9,374 bases of DNA from Rhodospirillaceae bacterium (GTDB taxonomy: Bacteria; Pseudomonadota; Alphaproteobacteria; JABSOH01), in NCBI GenBank assembly GCA_020629355.1, contig JAHDDM010000031.1, positions 1 to 9,374 on the forward strand, given 5' to 3'. Shown here piece by piece: positions 1-7,097 of the stretch (the first letter of the stretch is position 1; each line of letters starts with the position of its first letter). Made by a program: the position numbers and the translations under genes. The notes beneath the pieces were generated by a model. That model did not search any database, had not been told where the DNA came from, and was given only the letters and a program-made list of their open reading frames with translations.

Positions 1-66
1 GATACCAAACAGCTTCGTGCCAATTATGACCAAGTGCCACAGAACCTTATCCAGGTGATTGTGTAA
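1..66 (+). CDS. C-terminal fragment of an unidentified protein (5' end outside window)
   Basis: Frame 1 is open from the window edge and ends at TAA (64-66), giving 22 residues (DTKQLRANYD...IQVIV). The fragment is too short to recognise a family. It is called as coding because the frame is uninterrupted, the codons look normal for the region, and it ends 6 bp before the stop codon of the convergent lipoprotein gene, so the two genes would meet tail to tail. A chance open stretch of this length cannot be excluded. Confidence 0.5.
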   Translation, partial: DTKQLRANYDQVPQNLIQVIV

Positions 67-72
67 GAAATT

Positions 73-657
73 TTAACTTAACAACAACCTTGGCAGGTCT
101 CTTTTAATTTTTGTCCGGAGGCTTTGATCAATCTCTGCAATCATTTTTTCGCCTAAGTTCACCCAGGTCTGTTCGCGGTCTCGTAGAGTTGCGTTTTCAT
201 CAACAGATTGCGCTGCGCTGCTCTCGACGCTTATCTCGCTAACGTAGTCAGGGAAGTTAATCTGGAACAGTAGCTGGATGTGACCGTGATAAACCTCGGT
301 TTGGTCAATACTGAACAGTCCGCTGAGGCCAGGTTTTTTATCGAGTTTCTCTTCGCGGATACTGGCATCAATAATCTGGACATTGATCCAGCCGCTACTG
401 CCTTCTGCTGTGGCTGTATCGTCTAGCCATGTCCGCACCATTTCTTCTAGTGGATAGGGGGATAGTCCTTCGACATTCGGTAGGCTGGTCAGGCTTTCGT
501 ACAAGGATTCAATAGCAATTTTTGCCACGTTGAGCTGGAGCAATGGTAGGTGGCGATAGTCTGGCGGTGTAATACCACGCACAGGAGTCGAGGTGCAACT
601 GCTTACCAGAATCGGTAGTGCAGATAGGCTGATTAAGGTTTCACGGCGTGTAGGCAT
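73..657 (-). CDS. Conserved-looking lipoprotein of unknown function, possible Tat signal
   Basis: Predicted 194-residue lipoprotein of unknown function. The N-terminus has twin arginines (TRRETL, residues 3-8), a hydrophobic stretch, and a lipobox VSSC ending at Cys21, so the mature protein should be lipid-anchored. The Arg-Arg placement resembles a Tat signal, but a Sec lipoprotein signal with a basic n-region is also possible. The rest has no membrane segment. It includes a GLSGLF-x-x-DQTEVYHG stretch near residue 115 and a charged C-terminal part. I chose the ATG at 657 because the longer reading frame (to 759) runs into argF and would bury the signal peptide; the Shine-Dalgarno is weak. 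The gene follows argF by 32 bp on the same strand, so it is likely cotranscribed with argD-argF, although nothing in the protein suggests arginine metabolism. I recall similar unnamed lipoproteins in alphaproteobacteria, but this is memory, not a search. Confidence 0.8.
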   Translation of the reverse strand: MPTRRETLISLSALPILVSSCTSTPVRGITPPDYRHLPLLQLNVAKIAIESLYESLTSLPNVEGLSPYPLEEMVRTWLDDTATAEGSSGWINVQIIDASIREEKLDKKPGLSGLFSIDQTEVYHGHIQLLFQINFPDYVSEISVESSAAQSVDENATLRDREQTWVNLGEKMIAEIDQSLRTKIKRDLPRLLLS

Positions 658-689
658 GGGGGTAATCTCTGGTTCGTTGTGTTTTATTC

Positions 690-1604
690 TTACAGGCGAT
701 TGACGCACCAGGCAAGGATAGCCTTTTGGACATGCAGGCGATTTTCGGCCTGTTGCCACGCGGCTGATTGCGTGCCATCAAGCACTTCAGAGGTGACTTC
801 TTGACCACGGTTTGCGGGCAGGCAGTGTAGGAATATCGCGTTGCGGGCGGCCTGTTGCATCAAGGCAGTATTGACCTGATAGTCTTTCAAGGCTTGTGCG
901 CGGGCATCGGCATGACTATCGCCCATGGAGACCCAAACATCGGTGTTGATGATCTCGACATTTTTTGCTGCTTCAGCAGGATCATGGAAGCGATGAATAT
1001 CCGCGCCTGTTGCACGTAATGTTTCGGCTTCCGTATCGGTCATTGCATAGCCTTCAGGGCTGGCAAGGCGTAATTCAAAGCCAAATTTTGCGCTTGCATG
1101 ACACCAGGAACGGGCGACATTGTTATAATCTCCAATCCAAAGCACTTTGCGGTCTTTGGCTGTACCAAAGCGTTCCGTGACCGTCATTATATCCGCCATG
1201 ATCTGGCACGGATGCGAATGATCACTCAGGCCATTGATCAATGGTATGGTGAGCTGTGCGCACAGTGCATCAAATTTTGCGACTTTATCGGTGCGGTACA
1301 TCAAGGCATCGACAAAGCCGTTGAGCATCCGTGCAGTGTCCTGTAGGGTTTCCTTACCTTGCTTGAAGTGCATGGTTTCCGCATCAAGTTCCACAAGATA
1401 CATCCCAAGCTGCTGTGCTGCGAGATTAAAGCTGATGCGGGTACGGGTTGAGGGCTTCTCGAACAGGGTGGCGAGGCTCAAGCCAGCGCACTGGCTGTTG
1501 TGGCTGGCAAGTCCTGCCTGTTTCCAGGCAATGGCTGTATTGATGATTGCGGTCAAGTCTTGCGCCGAGATTTGGTCAATGTCGATGAAATGCTTGAAAG
1601 TCAT
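690..1604 (-). CDS. argF: Ornithine carbamoyltransferase
   Basis: Cytoplasmic enzyme that joins carbamoyl phosphate to ornithine to make citrulline, the sixth step of arginine synthesis. The 304-residue protein has the usual family length. Visible motifs in order are the carbamoyl-phosphate loop FEKPSTRTR (residues 48-56), HPCQ (131-134), the ornithine-side DVWVSMGD (222-229) and HCLPANRG (260-267) with the active-site Cys261. The biosynthetic ArgF reading is favoured over catabolic ArcB because it sits directly behind argD and no arc genes are present. Its ATG (1604-1602) overlaps the argD stop in an ATGA arrangement, which indicates translational coupling. No key residue is missing. Confidence 0.97.
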   Translation of the reverse strand: MTFKHFIDIDQISAQDLTAIINTAIAWKQAGLASHNSQCAGLSLATLFEKPSTRTRISFNLAAQQLGMYLVELDAETMHFKQGKETLQDTARMLNGFVDALMYRTDKVAKFDALCAQLTIPLINGLSDHSHPCQIMADIMTVTERFGTAKDRKVLWIGDYNNVARSWCHASAKFGFELRLASPEGYAMTDTEAETLRATGADIHRFHDPAEAAKNVEIINTDVWVSMGDSHADARAQALKDYQVNTALMQQAARNAIFLHCLPANRGQEVTSEVLDGTQSAAWQQAENRLHVQKAILAWCVNRL

Positions 1605-2782
1605 TGCGATAACTCCGATAGAGATGTCTGTAACAGCGTCATGGCTTGGGTGATTTCGCCTTCGGAAACGGTAAGCGGTGGCAAGAAGCGCACGACATTA
1701 CGTCCCGCTGGCACAAGCAGCAATCCCGCTTTGAGTCCAGCGCTTACCACGGCGATATTCGTGATTTCTGCTGTACAGCGCAAGCCCTGCATCAAGCCGA
1801 TTCCAAGCTGTTCCGTGCACAGATGCGGATATTCTGCCACCAGCCCTTGCAGAGCGGTACTTAACTGCTCGCCTCGGATGCGGATTTCGGCCAGAAAATC
1901 TGGTTTGATCAATTCCTGCATCACCGCAAGACCCGCGCTACAGGCCAGAGGATTGCCGCCAAAAGTCGTGCCGTGGCTGCCTGCGGTCATGGCCTCAGCA
2001 ATCTCTGCACGGGCGAGCAATGCGCCGATGGGCATACCGCCGCCAAGACCTTTGGCTGTGGTCATTATATCAGGCTCTACGGCGCTATATTCGTGACACC
2101 AAAGCTTGCCCGTGCGACCATTGCCGCATTGTATTTCATCGAACACCAACAGAATATCGTACTGCTCGCACAGGGCGCGTACCCCTTGGAGATATTCCGC
2201 ACTAAAAAGATGAATCCCACCGCCGTCGCCTTGCAGAGGCTCAAGAATAATCGCGGCAGTCTCAGGGTTAATAGCAGCTTCCAGCGCATCAAGATCATCC
2301 GCTGGTGCCAAATCAAACCAATCTGGCAGGGGCGTAAAGCCCTCGATCATCTTGCCCTCAGGGCTTGCGCCAATCAGGGCAAGGCTTCTGCCGTGAAATG
2401 CGCCGCCAACAGCGAGAAAGCGTTGTTTTTCGGGCGTGCCACGCTGATGTTGGTATTTCCGCACCAGCTTCAAGGCCGCTTCGTTGGCTTCAAGGCCAGA
2501 GTTGCAGAACAATACCTTATCGGCAAAACTATGCTGGCAGAGCAATTCCGCCAGAGCCTCCTGCTGTGGAATGCGATACAGATTACTGCAATGCAAAAAT
2601 TGATCAACCTGAGCCTTTAATGCTTGGGAAAGGGCAGGGTGTTGGTGGCCTAACGCGCTGACGGCAATGCCGCTGGCAAAGTCAAGATAGGCTTTTTGCT
2701 CTGTGTCATACAGATAGCTGCCCTGACCACGCACAAAGGCAACGTCAAAACGGGCATAGTTGGAAAATAGATAGTCGTTCAT
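1601..2782 (-). CDS. argD: Acetylornithine aminotransferase
   Basis: Class III PLP-dependent aminotransferase, 393 residues, the normal ArgD length. It interconverts N-acetylglutamate semialdehyde and N-acetylornithine using glutamate as amino donor; many ArgD proteins also serve lysine synthesis as DapC. Visible motifs are CNSGLEANEAALKLVRKY (93-110, PLP phosphate region), AFHGRS (128-133), LVFDEIQCGNGRTG (212-225) with Asp215 expected at the PLP ring nitrogen, and TTAKGLGGGMPIGA (241-254) with Lys244 as the Schiff-base lysine. The start is ATG at 2782, preceded by GAAAGG about 8-10 bases upstream. It is the first gene of the argD-argF-lipoprotein group. The 53 bp separating it from the SDHAF4-like gene contains two small palindromes that could be operator sequence. 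Confidence 0.96.
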   Translation of the reverse strand: MNDYLFSNYARFDVAFVRGQGSYLYDTEQKAYLDFASGIAVSALGHQHPALSQALKAQVDQFLHCSNLYRIPQQEALAELLCQHSFADKVLFCNSGLEANEAALKLVRKYQHQRGTPEKQRFLAVGGAFHGRSLALIGASPEGKMIEGFTPLPDWFDLAPADDLDALEAAINPETAAIILEPLQGDGGGIHLFSAEYLQGVRALCEQYDILLVFDEIQCGNGRTGKLWCHEYSAVEPDIMTTAKGLGGGMPIGALLARAEIAEAMTAGSHGTTFGGNPLACSAGLAVMQELIKPDFLAEIRIRGEQLSTALQGLVAEYPHLCTEQLGIGLMQGLRCTAEITNIAVVSAGLKAGLLLVPAGRNVVRFLPPLTVSEGEITQAMTLLQTSLSELSQ

Positions 2783-2798
2783 GGCATGAACCTTTCAA

Positions 2799-2817
2799 AA
2801 AGTACTTTAATATTAAA
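2799..2817. repeat. Two overlapping small palindromes upstream of argD
   Basis: AAAGTACTTT (2799-2808) and TTTAATATTAAA (2806-2817) are both perfect palindromes and share three bases. They lie just upstream of the argD Shine-Dalgarno, in the spacer after the SDHAF4-like gene. An operator or promoter element is possible. AT-rich sequence gives such palindromes by chance, and I see no clear -35/-10 pair around them. Confidence 0.35.
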
Positions 2818-2835
2818 CAGATAAAGCGGCGTGGC

Positions 2836-3060
2836 TTAAAAATCGAAACAGCGGCCAGCTTTTTCCCAATCGCCGTAGCGGGTAGGCTCAAGACCTTTGG
2901 GACCGCCATATTCACGTGGAGACGTATCACATCGTCGCTCCCCAGCGGCTTCGGCTATGGCCTCGGCTTTGGTGCGGGCATCAAGATGCTGTGCCGGAGA
3001 ACGCTCGATCTTTGGCACTTGCCTTTTCAGTGCAGCTATGTTCAACCGTGTAAAAACCAT
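2836..3060 (-). CDS. DUF1674 protein, succinate dehydrogenase assembly factor 4-like (SDHAF4/Sdh8)
   Basis: Small 74-residue soluble protein. Its C-terminal 23 residues carry the DUF1674 signature: GGPKGLEPTRYGDWEKAGR followed by a terminal DF (residues 52-74). In mitochondria the homologue SDHAF4/Sdh8 binds the flavinylated SdhA subunit and promotes its assembly with SdhB, limiting oxidative damage; a similar role for bacterial members is inferred. The N-terminal half is basic, then rich in Ala and Glu (KAEAIAEAAGE), and poorly conserved. The ATG at 3060 has AGGAAAG ten bases upstream. A TATACT that could be its -10 lies at 3097-3092, against the rsmB start. It is divergent from rsmB, a neighbourhood I associate with alphaproteobacteria. 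No sdh genes are in the window. Confidence 0.87.
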   Translation of the reverse strand: MVFTRLNIAALKRQVPKIERSPAQHLDARTKAEAIAEAAGERRCDTSPREYGGPKGLEPTRYGDWEKAGRCFDF

Positions 3061-3097
3061 GCTGTAAAGTCTTTCCTACCTTAAAGAGATAAGTATA

Positions 3098-4399
3098 GTG
3101 CATAATTCTTCCAAGGAAAACGTAAAACGTGGCTTTGCAAGTCGTTCGGCGGCGTTACGGCTTTTCGGACAGGTGCTTGAGGGCAAACGGCTCGATACTG
3201 CTTTGGCAGAAATAGACCAGCTTAGTGCCGATGTAGCCTTTACGCGTCTGTTATTGATGCAGTGCTTGCGGCTGTATTATGCCGCTGAACCCTTGGCTTT
3301 GCGTTTTACGGAACGTCGTCCAAGCCGCCTTGATCGCTTGATTTTGATTATGGGGGTGGTACAGCTGGTGTTCTTGGAGCTCGCGCCCCATGCAGTGGTA
3401 GCAGAAACCGTGGCTCTTGCGCCCAAGAAATCGCGCGGTTTTATCAATGCGGTTTTGCGCAAAATCACGCACTATTGGCAGACTTCTGAGGATCAAGAAG
3501 CCTTACGCAAAAATGCCATTGCGCATAATGCGCCGCCTTGGTTAAAGATACGACTAGGGCAGGACTGGGGCAATGATGCGGCCAGTGCAATCTTGCGGGC
3601 GCAAGCCAGTATCCCACCGTTGGACTTAGCGTTTATTTCGCCTGAAGCGCGGGATAAATGGCTGGCCTCTGTACCTTTCGAGGCGCAAATACTGCCACAC
3701 GGTGCGGTGCGCATCAAGACCATGCCGATTGCGGATATTGCGGGTTTTGCTGAAGGGCAATGTTGGGTACAGGATGGTGCGGCGCAATTACCCGTTTGGC
3801 TTTTGCGGCAGCATTTGAAGGGCAAAAAAGTTTTAGATATGTGCGCTGCACCAGGTGGAAAAACCGCACAAATTCTGGCCTGTGGTGCGGAGGTCACGGC
3901 TTTGGATCGTGACATCAAGCGGATGCAGCGCTTCGATGAAAATATGCAACGTTTGGGCTTTGCGCCGCGCACGGTACTTGCAGACGGCGAGAACTGGACA
4001 GCAGAGCGCGATTTTGATGTGGTGTTTCTGGATGCGCCCTGTTCGGCCTCTGGCACCATTCGGCGGCATCCCGATATGCTGTTCCGTGATCATGACCCGC
4101 GCCTGCACGAGGCACAGTGTGCTTTGTTCAAGCAAGCAATCGGTCTGTTAAAGCCTGGTGGAATTTTGCTGTATTCGGTCTGTTCCATCAGGCCAAGCGA
4201 GGGTGTGGGACTCATGGCGCGTTTGGCAGCCGACTTGAAGCCTTATGCGTTTTCCAAGACGGATCTGGCGGCACTAGCAGAAGTGATTCGCATGGATCGT
4301 CTGCCCCATACGCCAGAACATCAAATTCAGACCTTGCCTTGCGATTCAGAGGCGATTGGTGGCATGGATGGGTTTTTTATCGCCGCCTATCAAGTCTAA
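3098..4399 (+). CDS. rsmB: 16S rRNA m5C967 methyltransferase (RsmB/Fmu family)
   Basis: SAM-dependent RNA cytosine-C5 methyltransferase, expected to modify C967 (E. coli numbering) of 16S rRNA. Its 433 residues match the RsmB length. The N-terminal NusB-like RNA-binding domain covers about residues 10-130 and contains the conserved FINAVLRK (115-122). The catalytic domain shows motif I LDMCAAPGGKT (246-256) for SAM binding, motif IV LDAPCSASGTIRRHPD (311-326) with Cys315, and motif VI YSVCSIRPSEG (359-369) with Cys362 as the probable nucleophile. The usual PEEN/PEEG after motif VI reads PSEG here, a mild variation. The start is GTG at 3098 with AAGAG (3084-3088) nine bases upstream; no in-frame ATG near the N-terminus is better. 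Its promoter must lie within or against the divergent SDHAF4-like gene. Confidence 0.95.
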   Translation: MHNSSKENVKRGFASRSAALRLFGQVLEGKRLDTALAEIDQLSADVAFTRLLLMQCLRLYYAAEPLALRFTERRPSRLDRLILIMGVVQLVFLELAPHAVVAETVALAPKKSRGFINAVLRKITHYWQTSEDQEALRKNAIAHNAPPWLKIRLGQDWGNDAASAILRAQASIPPLDLAFISPEARDKWLASVPFEAQILPHGAVRIKTMPIADIAGFAEGQCWVQDGAAQLPVWLLRQHLKGKKVLDMCAAPGGKTAQILACGAEVTALDRDIKRMQRFDENMQRLGFAPRTVLADGENWTAERDFDVVFLDAPCSASGTIRRHPDMLFRDHDPRLHEAQCALFKQAIGLLKPGGILLYSVCSIRPSEGVGLMARLAADLKPYAFSKTDLAALAEVIRMDRLPHTPEHQIQTLPCDSEAIGGMDGFFIAAYQV

Positions 4400-4431
4400 G
4401 GCAATTTCATCGTACTAGCCTGTTGTTTCAA

Positions 4432-4448
4432 TTTAGAATAATTCTAAA
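4432..4448. promoter_or_regulatory. Irr box (iron control element) upstream of the ferric importer
   Basis: TTTAGAATAATTCTAAA has perfect 8-bp inverted arms around one base. It matches all 14 fixed positions of the alphaproteobacterial Irr-box consensus as I know it (TTTAGAA-N3-TTCTAAA). Irr is a Fur-family regulator that is stable when iron and haem are low. The box lies 123 bp before the fbpA start and centres about 90 bp upstream of the inferred transcription start. A site that far upstream fits activation better than blocking RNA polymerase, though that is inference. Confidence 0.85.
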
Positions 4449-4492
4449 CTTCGAGCAATTCCTAAAGTTTAACTTAAATTTCAAAGGCTTTT

Positions 4493-4522
4493 TTGACTTT
4501 TTACATTGACGGGATTGATATT
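4493..4522 (+). promoter_or_regulatory. Candidate fbpA promoter
   Basis: TTGACT (4493-4498, 5 of 6 to the -35 consensus) is followed 18 bases later by GATATT (4517-4522, 4 of 6 to the -10). This predicts a start near 4529 and a leader of about 40 bases before the fbpA ATG. The poor -10 fits a promoter needing an activator, but the call rests on consensus matching only. Confidence 0.4.
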
Positions 4523-4570
4523 CAGGGGTACTTCAAGCGCAATAATGAACTTCTTGGGGCAGGAAAAGTG

Positions 4571-5554
4571 ATGCAACGCTTTTTATCTTATTTTTGCGCA
4601 GTCTTTCTTATTGGAATGGGATCGGCGCAAGCGACGGAAATTCTTACGGTATATAGCTATCGCCAGCCTTTTTTGGTTGAGCATCTGTTCGATAAATTTG
4701 CAGCCGAAACTGGTATCGAAGTCGAGGTGCTGTATGCCAAGAAAGGTTTGATTGAGCGATTGAAGCTTGAGGGGGCAAATAGTCCAGCGGATATTCTCCT
4801 CAGTAGTAACAGTTTGCGTCTGCTTGAGGCCAAAGATGCGGGATTGACGCAAGCCATTACCAGTGCGGCTGTTGCTGAGAAAATTCCTACGGCTTTACGC
4901 GATGTGGATAATCACTGGATTGGCCTTACCAGGCGCGGACGGGTGCTGTATGCCAACAGGAACACGGTGACAGAGGGCTCAGTGACGGATTATTGGGATA
5001 TTTTGCAATCAGACTATCGTCTCTGTTTACGGCCGTGGCGACATGCCTATAATGTGTCTTTGGTGGCCTATCTGATGGAAAGTGTTGGCGAAGCAAAAAC
5101 CGAAGAGTGGATTCGGGGCGTACAGGCGCGGCTTGGGCGCAAGCCACAGGGCAATGATCGGGCGCAAATTCGCGCCGTCAATGCGGGTGAGTGCGATATT
5201 GCCCTTGCCAACAGTTATTATTTTGGCGTGATGCAAGCAGACCCAAAACAGGCAGGGGATACGGAAAATGTTGTTTCAATTTTCCCAACTCTTGCACAAA
5301 AACATGGTACATTTGGTTTTGTTTCTGGTCTTGCGTTACTCAAAAGTGCAGATAATCGGGAAGCGGCGATAAAATTGGTGGAATTTATGGTTAGTTCCAA
5401 AGCGCAAAAGATATATGCCGAGGTCAATCACGAATTTCCAGCTTCTGGTGCGGACAAGAGTCCAGACGAGGCCAAATTGGATTCTAAGCCTATGGCGCAA
5501 ATTTTTGCCAAACGCAGCGCGGCACTGGACTTGATCAATCGTGTTGTGGATTAG
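4571..5554 (+). CDS. fbpA: Ferric iron ABC transporter, periplasmic substrate-binding protein
   Basis: Periplasmic Fe(III)-binding protein of the FbpA/FutA type, 327 residues. It captures ferric iron and delivers it to the inner-membrane permease. The signal peptide MQRFLSYFCAVFLIGMGSAQA (residues 1-20, plus the cleavage-site Ala21) is cleaved before TEIL. Family marks are LTVYSYRQPFLVEHLFDKF near the mature N-terminus, AKKGLIERL, NSPADILLS, RKPQGNDRAQIRAVNAGECD, and NSYYFG with the paired tyrosines that ligate iron in this family, then AEVNHEFP near the C-terminus. The frame extends upstream to a TTG at 4493, but ATG 4571 is chosen because it starts the signal peptide exactly and has AGGAAA about five bases upstream. 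It overlaps the permease gene by 14 bp. The upstream Irr box predicts induction during iron limitation. Confidence 0.94.
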   Translation: MQRFLSYFCAVFLIGMGSAQATEILTVYSYRQPFLVEHLFDKFAAETGIEVEVLYAKKGLIERLKLEGANSPADILLSSNSLRLLEAKDAGLTQAITSAAVAEKIPTALRDVDNHWIGLTRRGRVLYANRNTVTEGSVTDYWDILQSDYRLCLRPWRHAYNVSLVAYLMESVGEAKTEEWIRGVQARLGRKPQGNDRAQIRAVNAGECDIALANSYYFGVMQADPKQAGDTENVVSIFPTLAQKHGTFGFVSGLALLKSADNREAAIKLVEFMVSSKAQKIYAEVNHEFPASGADKSPDEAKLDSKPMAQIFAKRSAALDLINRVVD

Positions 5555-7097
5555 AAAAACTTTCCTGCTGTTGATGCTGGGTGCGGTTCTCGCCCCTATA
5601 TTGTTACTGGTGCAGTTAGGCTTTTCTGGTGATACACAGCTGTTTTGGCCTGCTCTTTGGCGTTACGGCGGTACAACTTTTGTGCTGGTGATCTTAACGG
5701 TCTTTGTCGCCTTTTTTGCGGGTATAATCCCAGCATTTTTTATTGCGATGTATCGTTTCCCAGGGCGGCAGTTCTTTCGTCTTGGTCTTTTGTTGCCCCT
5801 TGCTCTGCCAGGCTATTTGCTGGCTTATGTCTATGCCGATTTTTTTGAATTTGCTGGTCCGGCGCAAAGCCTCATCCGTGACTGGTTTGGCTATCAATAC
5901 GCCGATGAATATGTTTTCTTTGAAGTCCGCTCAATAGGCATGGCGGCGGTACTGCTTGGAGTGGGATTATCGCCCTATGTTTTCGCCTTTACCTTAGCCA
6001 GCCTTGATCAACATGCCCGTAATGCTTTCGAGACCGCACGAGTACTAGGTTTAGGCGCGGGCAGGAGCTTCGTGCAGGTCATTATTCCGCTCTCAAGACC
6101 CGCATGGGCAACGGGTCTGTTGCTGGTGGCGATGGAAACCATTGCCGATTTTGGCACGGTTCAGCATCTTGCGGTGGATACCTTAACCTTAGGGATTTTC
6201 AATACATGGTTGGAGCGCGGTGATCTGGCAACTGCTGCACGGCTTGCGTTATTTGCTGGTACGGTTGTGTTGCTGGTTGGGGCATGGGAAAACGGGCAGC
6301 GTGGCAAACGCGGCTTTCAAAGCAGCCTTGCGCCGAAAATTGGCGGCGGCCTTGCAGTCACAAAATTCTTGGGGTGGGGGATGTGCGGCCTTTGTGCACT
6401 GCCATTGATCATCGGGTTTGCTTTTCCTGTTGTTGTTTTAATCACATTGGCATTACAGAATTTGCCACAGTTTGTATCGGAAAATTTTCTGAATGCTTTA
6501 GGCAACACCCTGTATCTTGCAGGTAGCGCAACGGTTTTTGGGACGCTGATTGCGGTGATTATTGCCCTGAGTGTGCCCAGAACCCCCTTTAATCGGGTTT
6601 TGTTGCAAGGGACACTGTTGGGCTATATGCTGCCTGGAACAATCTTTGCCCTTGGCTTAATGTTGTTGCTGAAGTTCCTTGGAAGCAGCCTGAATATTAT
6701 GCTGATCGGCGGAGCTGCTGGTCTTGTCTACGGCTATATCGCGCGTTTCTTTGCGTTGTCTCATGGTGTGATGAGAAGCGGGGTAGAGGCCATACCCGCC
6801 TCGATTGATGATGCGGGAAAGCTCTATGGCAGCAAGCCCACAACGGTTTGGTTCAGAGTCAAATTACCGATATTGCGTGGGCATTTGCTTTGTGCCGTCA
6901 TTATCCTTTTTGTCGAGGCACTTAAAGAGCTACCCCTTACCTTGATTATGCGCCCCGCAGGGATGGAGACATTGGCAACGCATCTGTATCACTTTGCTGG
7001 TGACGAGAACCTTGCAGAAGCTGCACCAGGGGCACTGATTATTGTGCTGATGGGGGTGCTTGCGGTTTCGGTGTTGGCGTGGTTGCGCAAAATCTAA
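5541..7097 (+). CDS. fbpB: Ferric iron ABC transporter, fused two-domain permease
   Basis: Inner-membrane permease of 518 residues made of two tandem BPD-type transport domains, as in FbpB/SfuB/HitB; it would pass ferric iron from FbpA to the cytoplasm. About twelve hydrophobic segments are visible. Each half carries the cytoplasmic EAA loop that docks the ATPase: FETARVLGLGAGRSFVQVII (163-182) and IDDAGKLYGSKPTTVWFRVK (422-441), each followed by a conserved proline. GTG 5541 is the annotated start, giving a 14-bp overlap with fbpA; TTG 5544 is also possible, and both have a weak Shine-Dalgarno. No ATP-binding gene follows: the next gene is convergent and overlaps this stop by 4 bp. The ATPase must be encoded elsewhere or shared with another importer. 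Confidence 0.94.
   Translation: MLWIRKTFLLLMLGAVLAPILLLVQLGFSGDTQLFWPALWRYGGTTFVLVILTVFVAFFAGIIPAFFIAMYRFPGRQFFRLGLLLPLALPGYLLAYVYADFFEFAGPAQSLIRDWFGYQYADEYVFFEVRSIGMAAVLLGVGLSPYVFAFTLASLDQHARNAFETARVLGLGAGRSFVQVIIPLSRPAWATGLLLVAMETIADFGTVQHLAVDTLTLGIFNTWLERGDLATAARLALFAGTVVLLVGAWENGQRGKRGFQSSLAPKIGGGLAVTKFLGWGMCGLCALPLIIGFAFPVVVLITLALQNLPQFVSENFLNALGNTLYLAGSATVFGTLIAVIIALSVPRTPFNRVLLQGTLLGYMLPGTIFALGLMLLLKFLGSSLNIMLIGGAAGLVYGYIARFFALSHGVMRSGVEAIPASIDDAGKLYGSKPTTVWFRVKLPILRGHLLCAVIILFVEALKELPLTLIMRPAGMETLATHLYHFAGDENLAEAAPGALIIVLMGVLAVSVLAWLRKI

Noticed and set aside
658..759. N-terminal extension of the lipoprotein into argF
   Set aside because: It overlaps the argF 3' end and would put 34 residues before the lipoprotein signal peptide.
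1973..2620. 215-codon plus-strand open frame across argD
   Set aside because: Antisense shadow of a well-conserved argD; no recognisable domain.
3493..4059. 188-codon open frame antisense to rsmB
   Set aside because: Shadow of the rsmB reading frame: low-complexity Ala/Ser/Arg-rich product, no start signals, and rsmB has all its motifs.
4400..4430. Terminator after rsmB
   Set aside because: Only a 4-bp AGGC/GCCT pairing with a long loop and no T-run; not a convincing hairpin.
4464..4478. Second small inverted repeat, AAGTT-T-AACTT (core 4465-4475), between the Irr box and the fbpA promoter
   Set aside because: The arms are only 5 bp in AT-rich DNA and match no regulator site I know; listed as chance.
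4493..4570. 26-residue N-terminal extension of fbpA from a TTG
   Set aside because: The extension precedes a perfect signal peptide beginning at ATG 4571 with its own Shine-Dalgarno; the extension would disrupt secretion.
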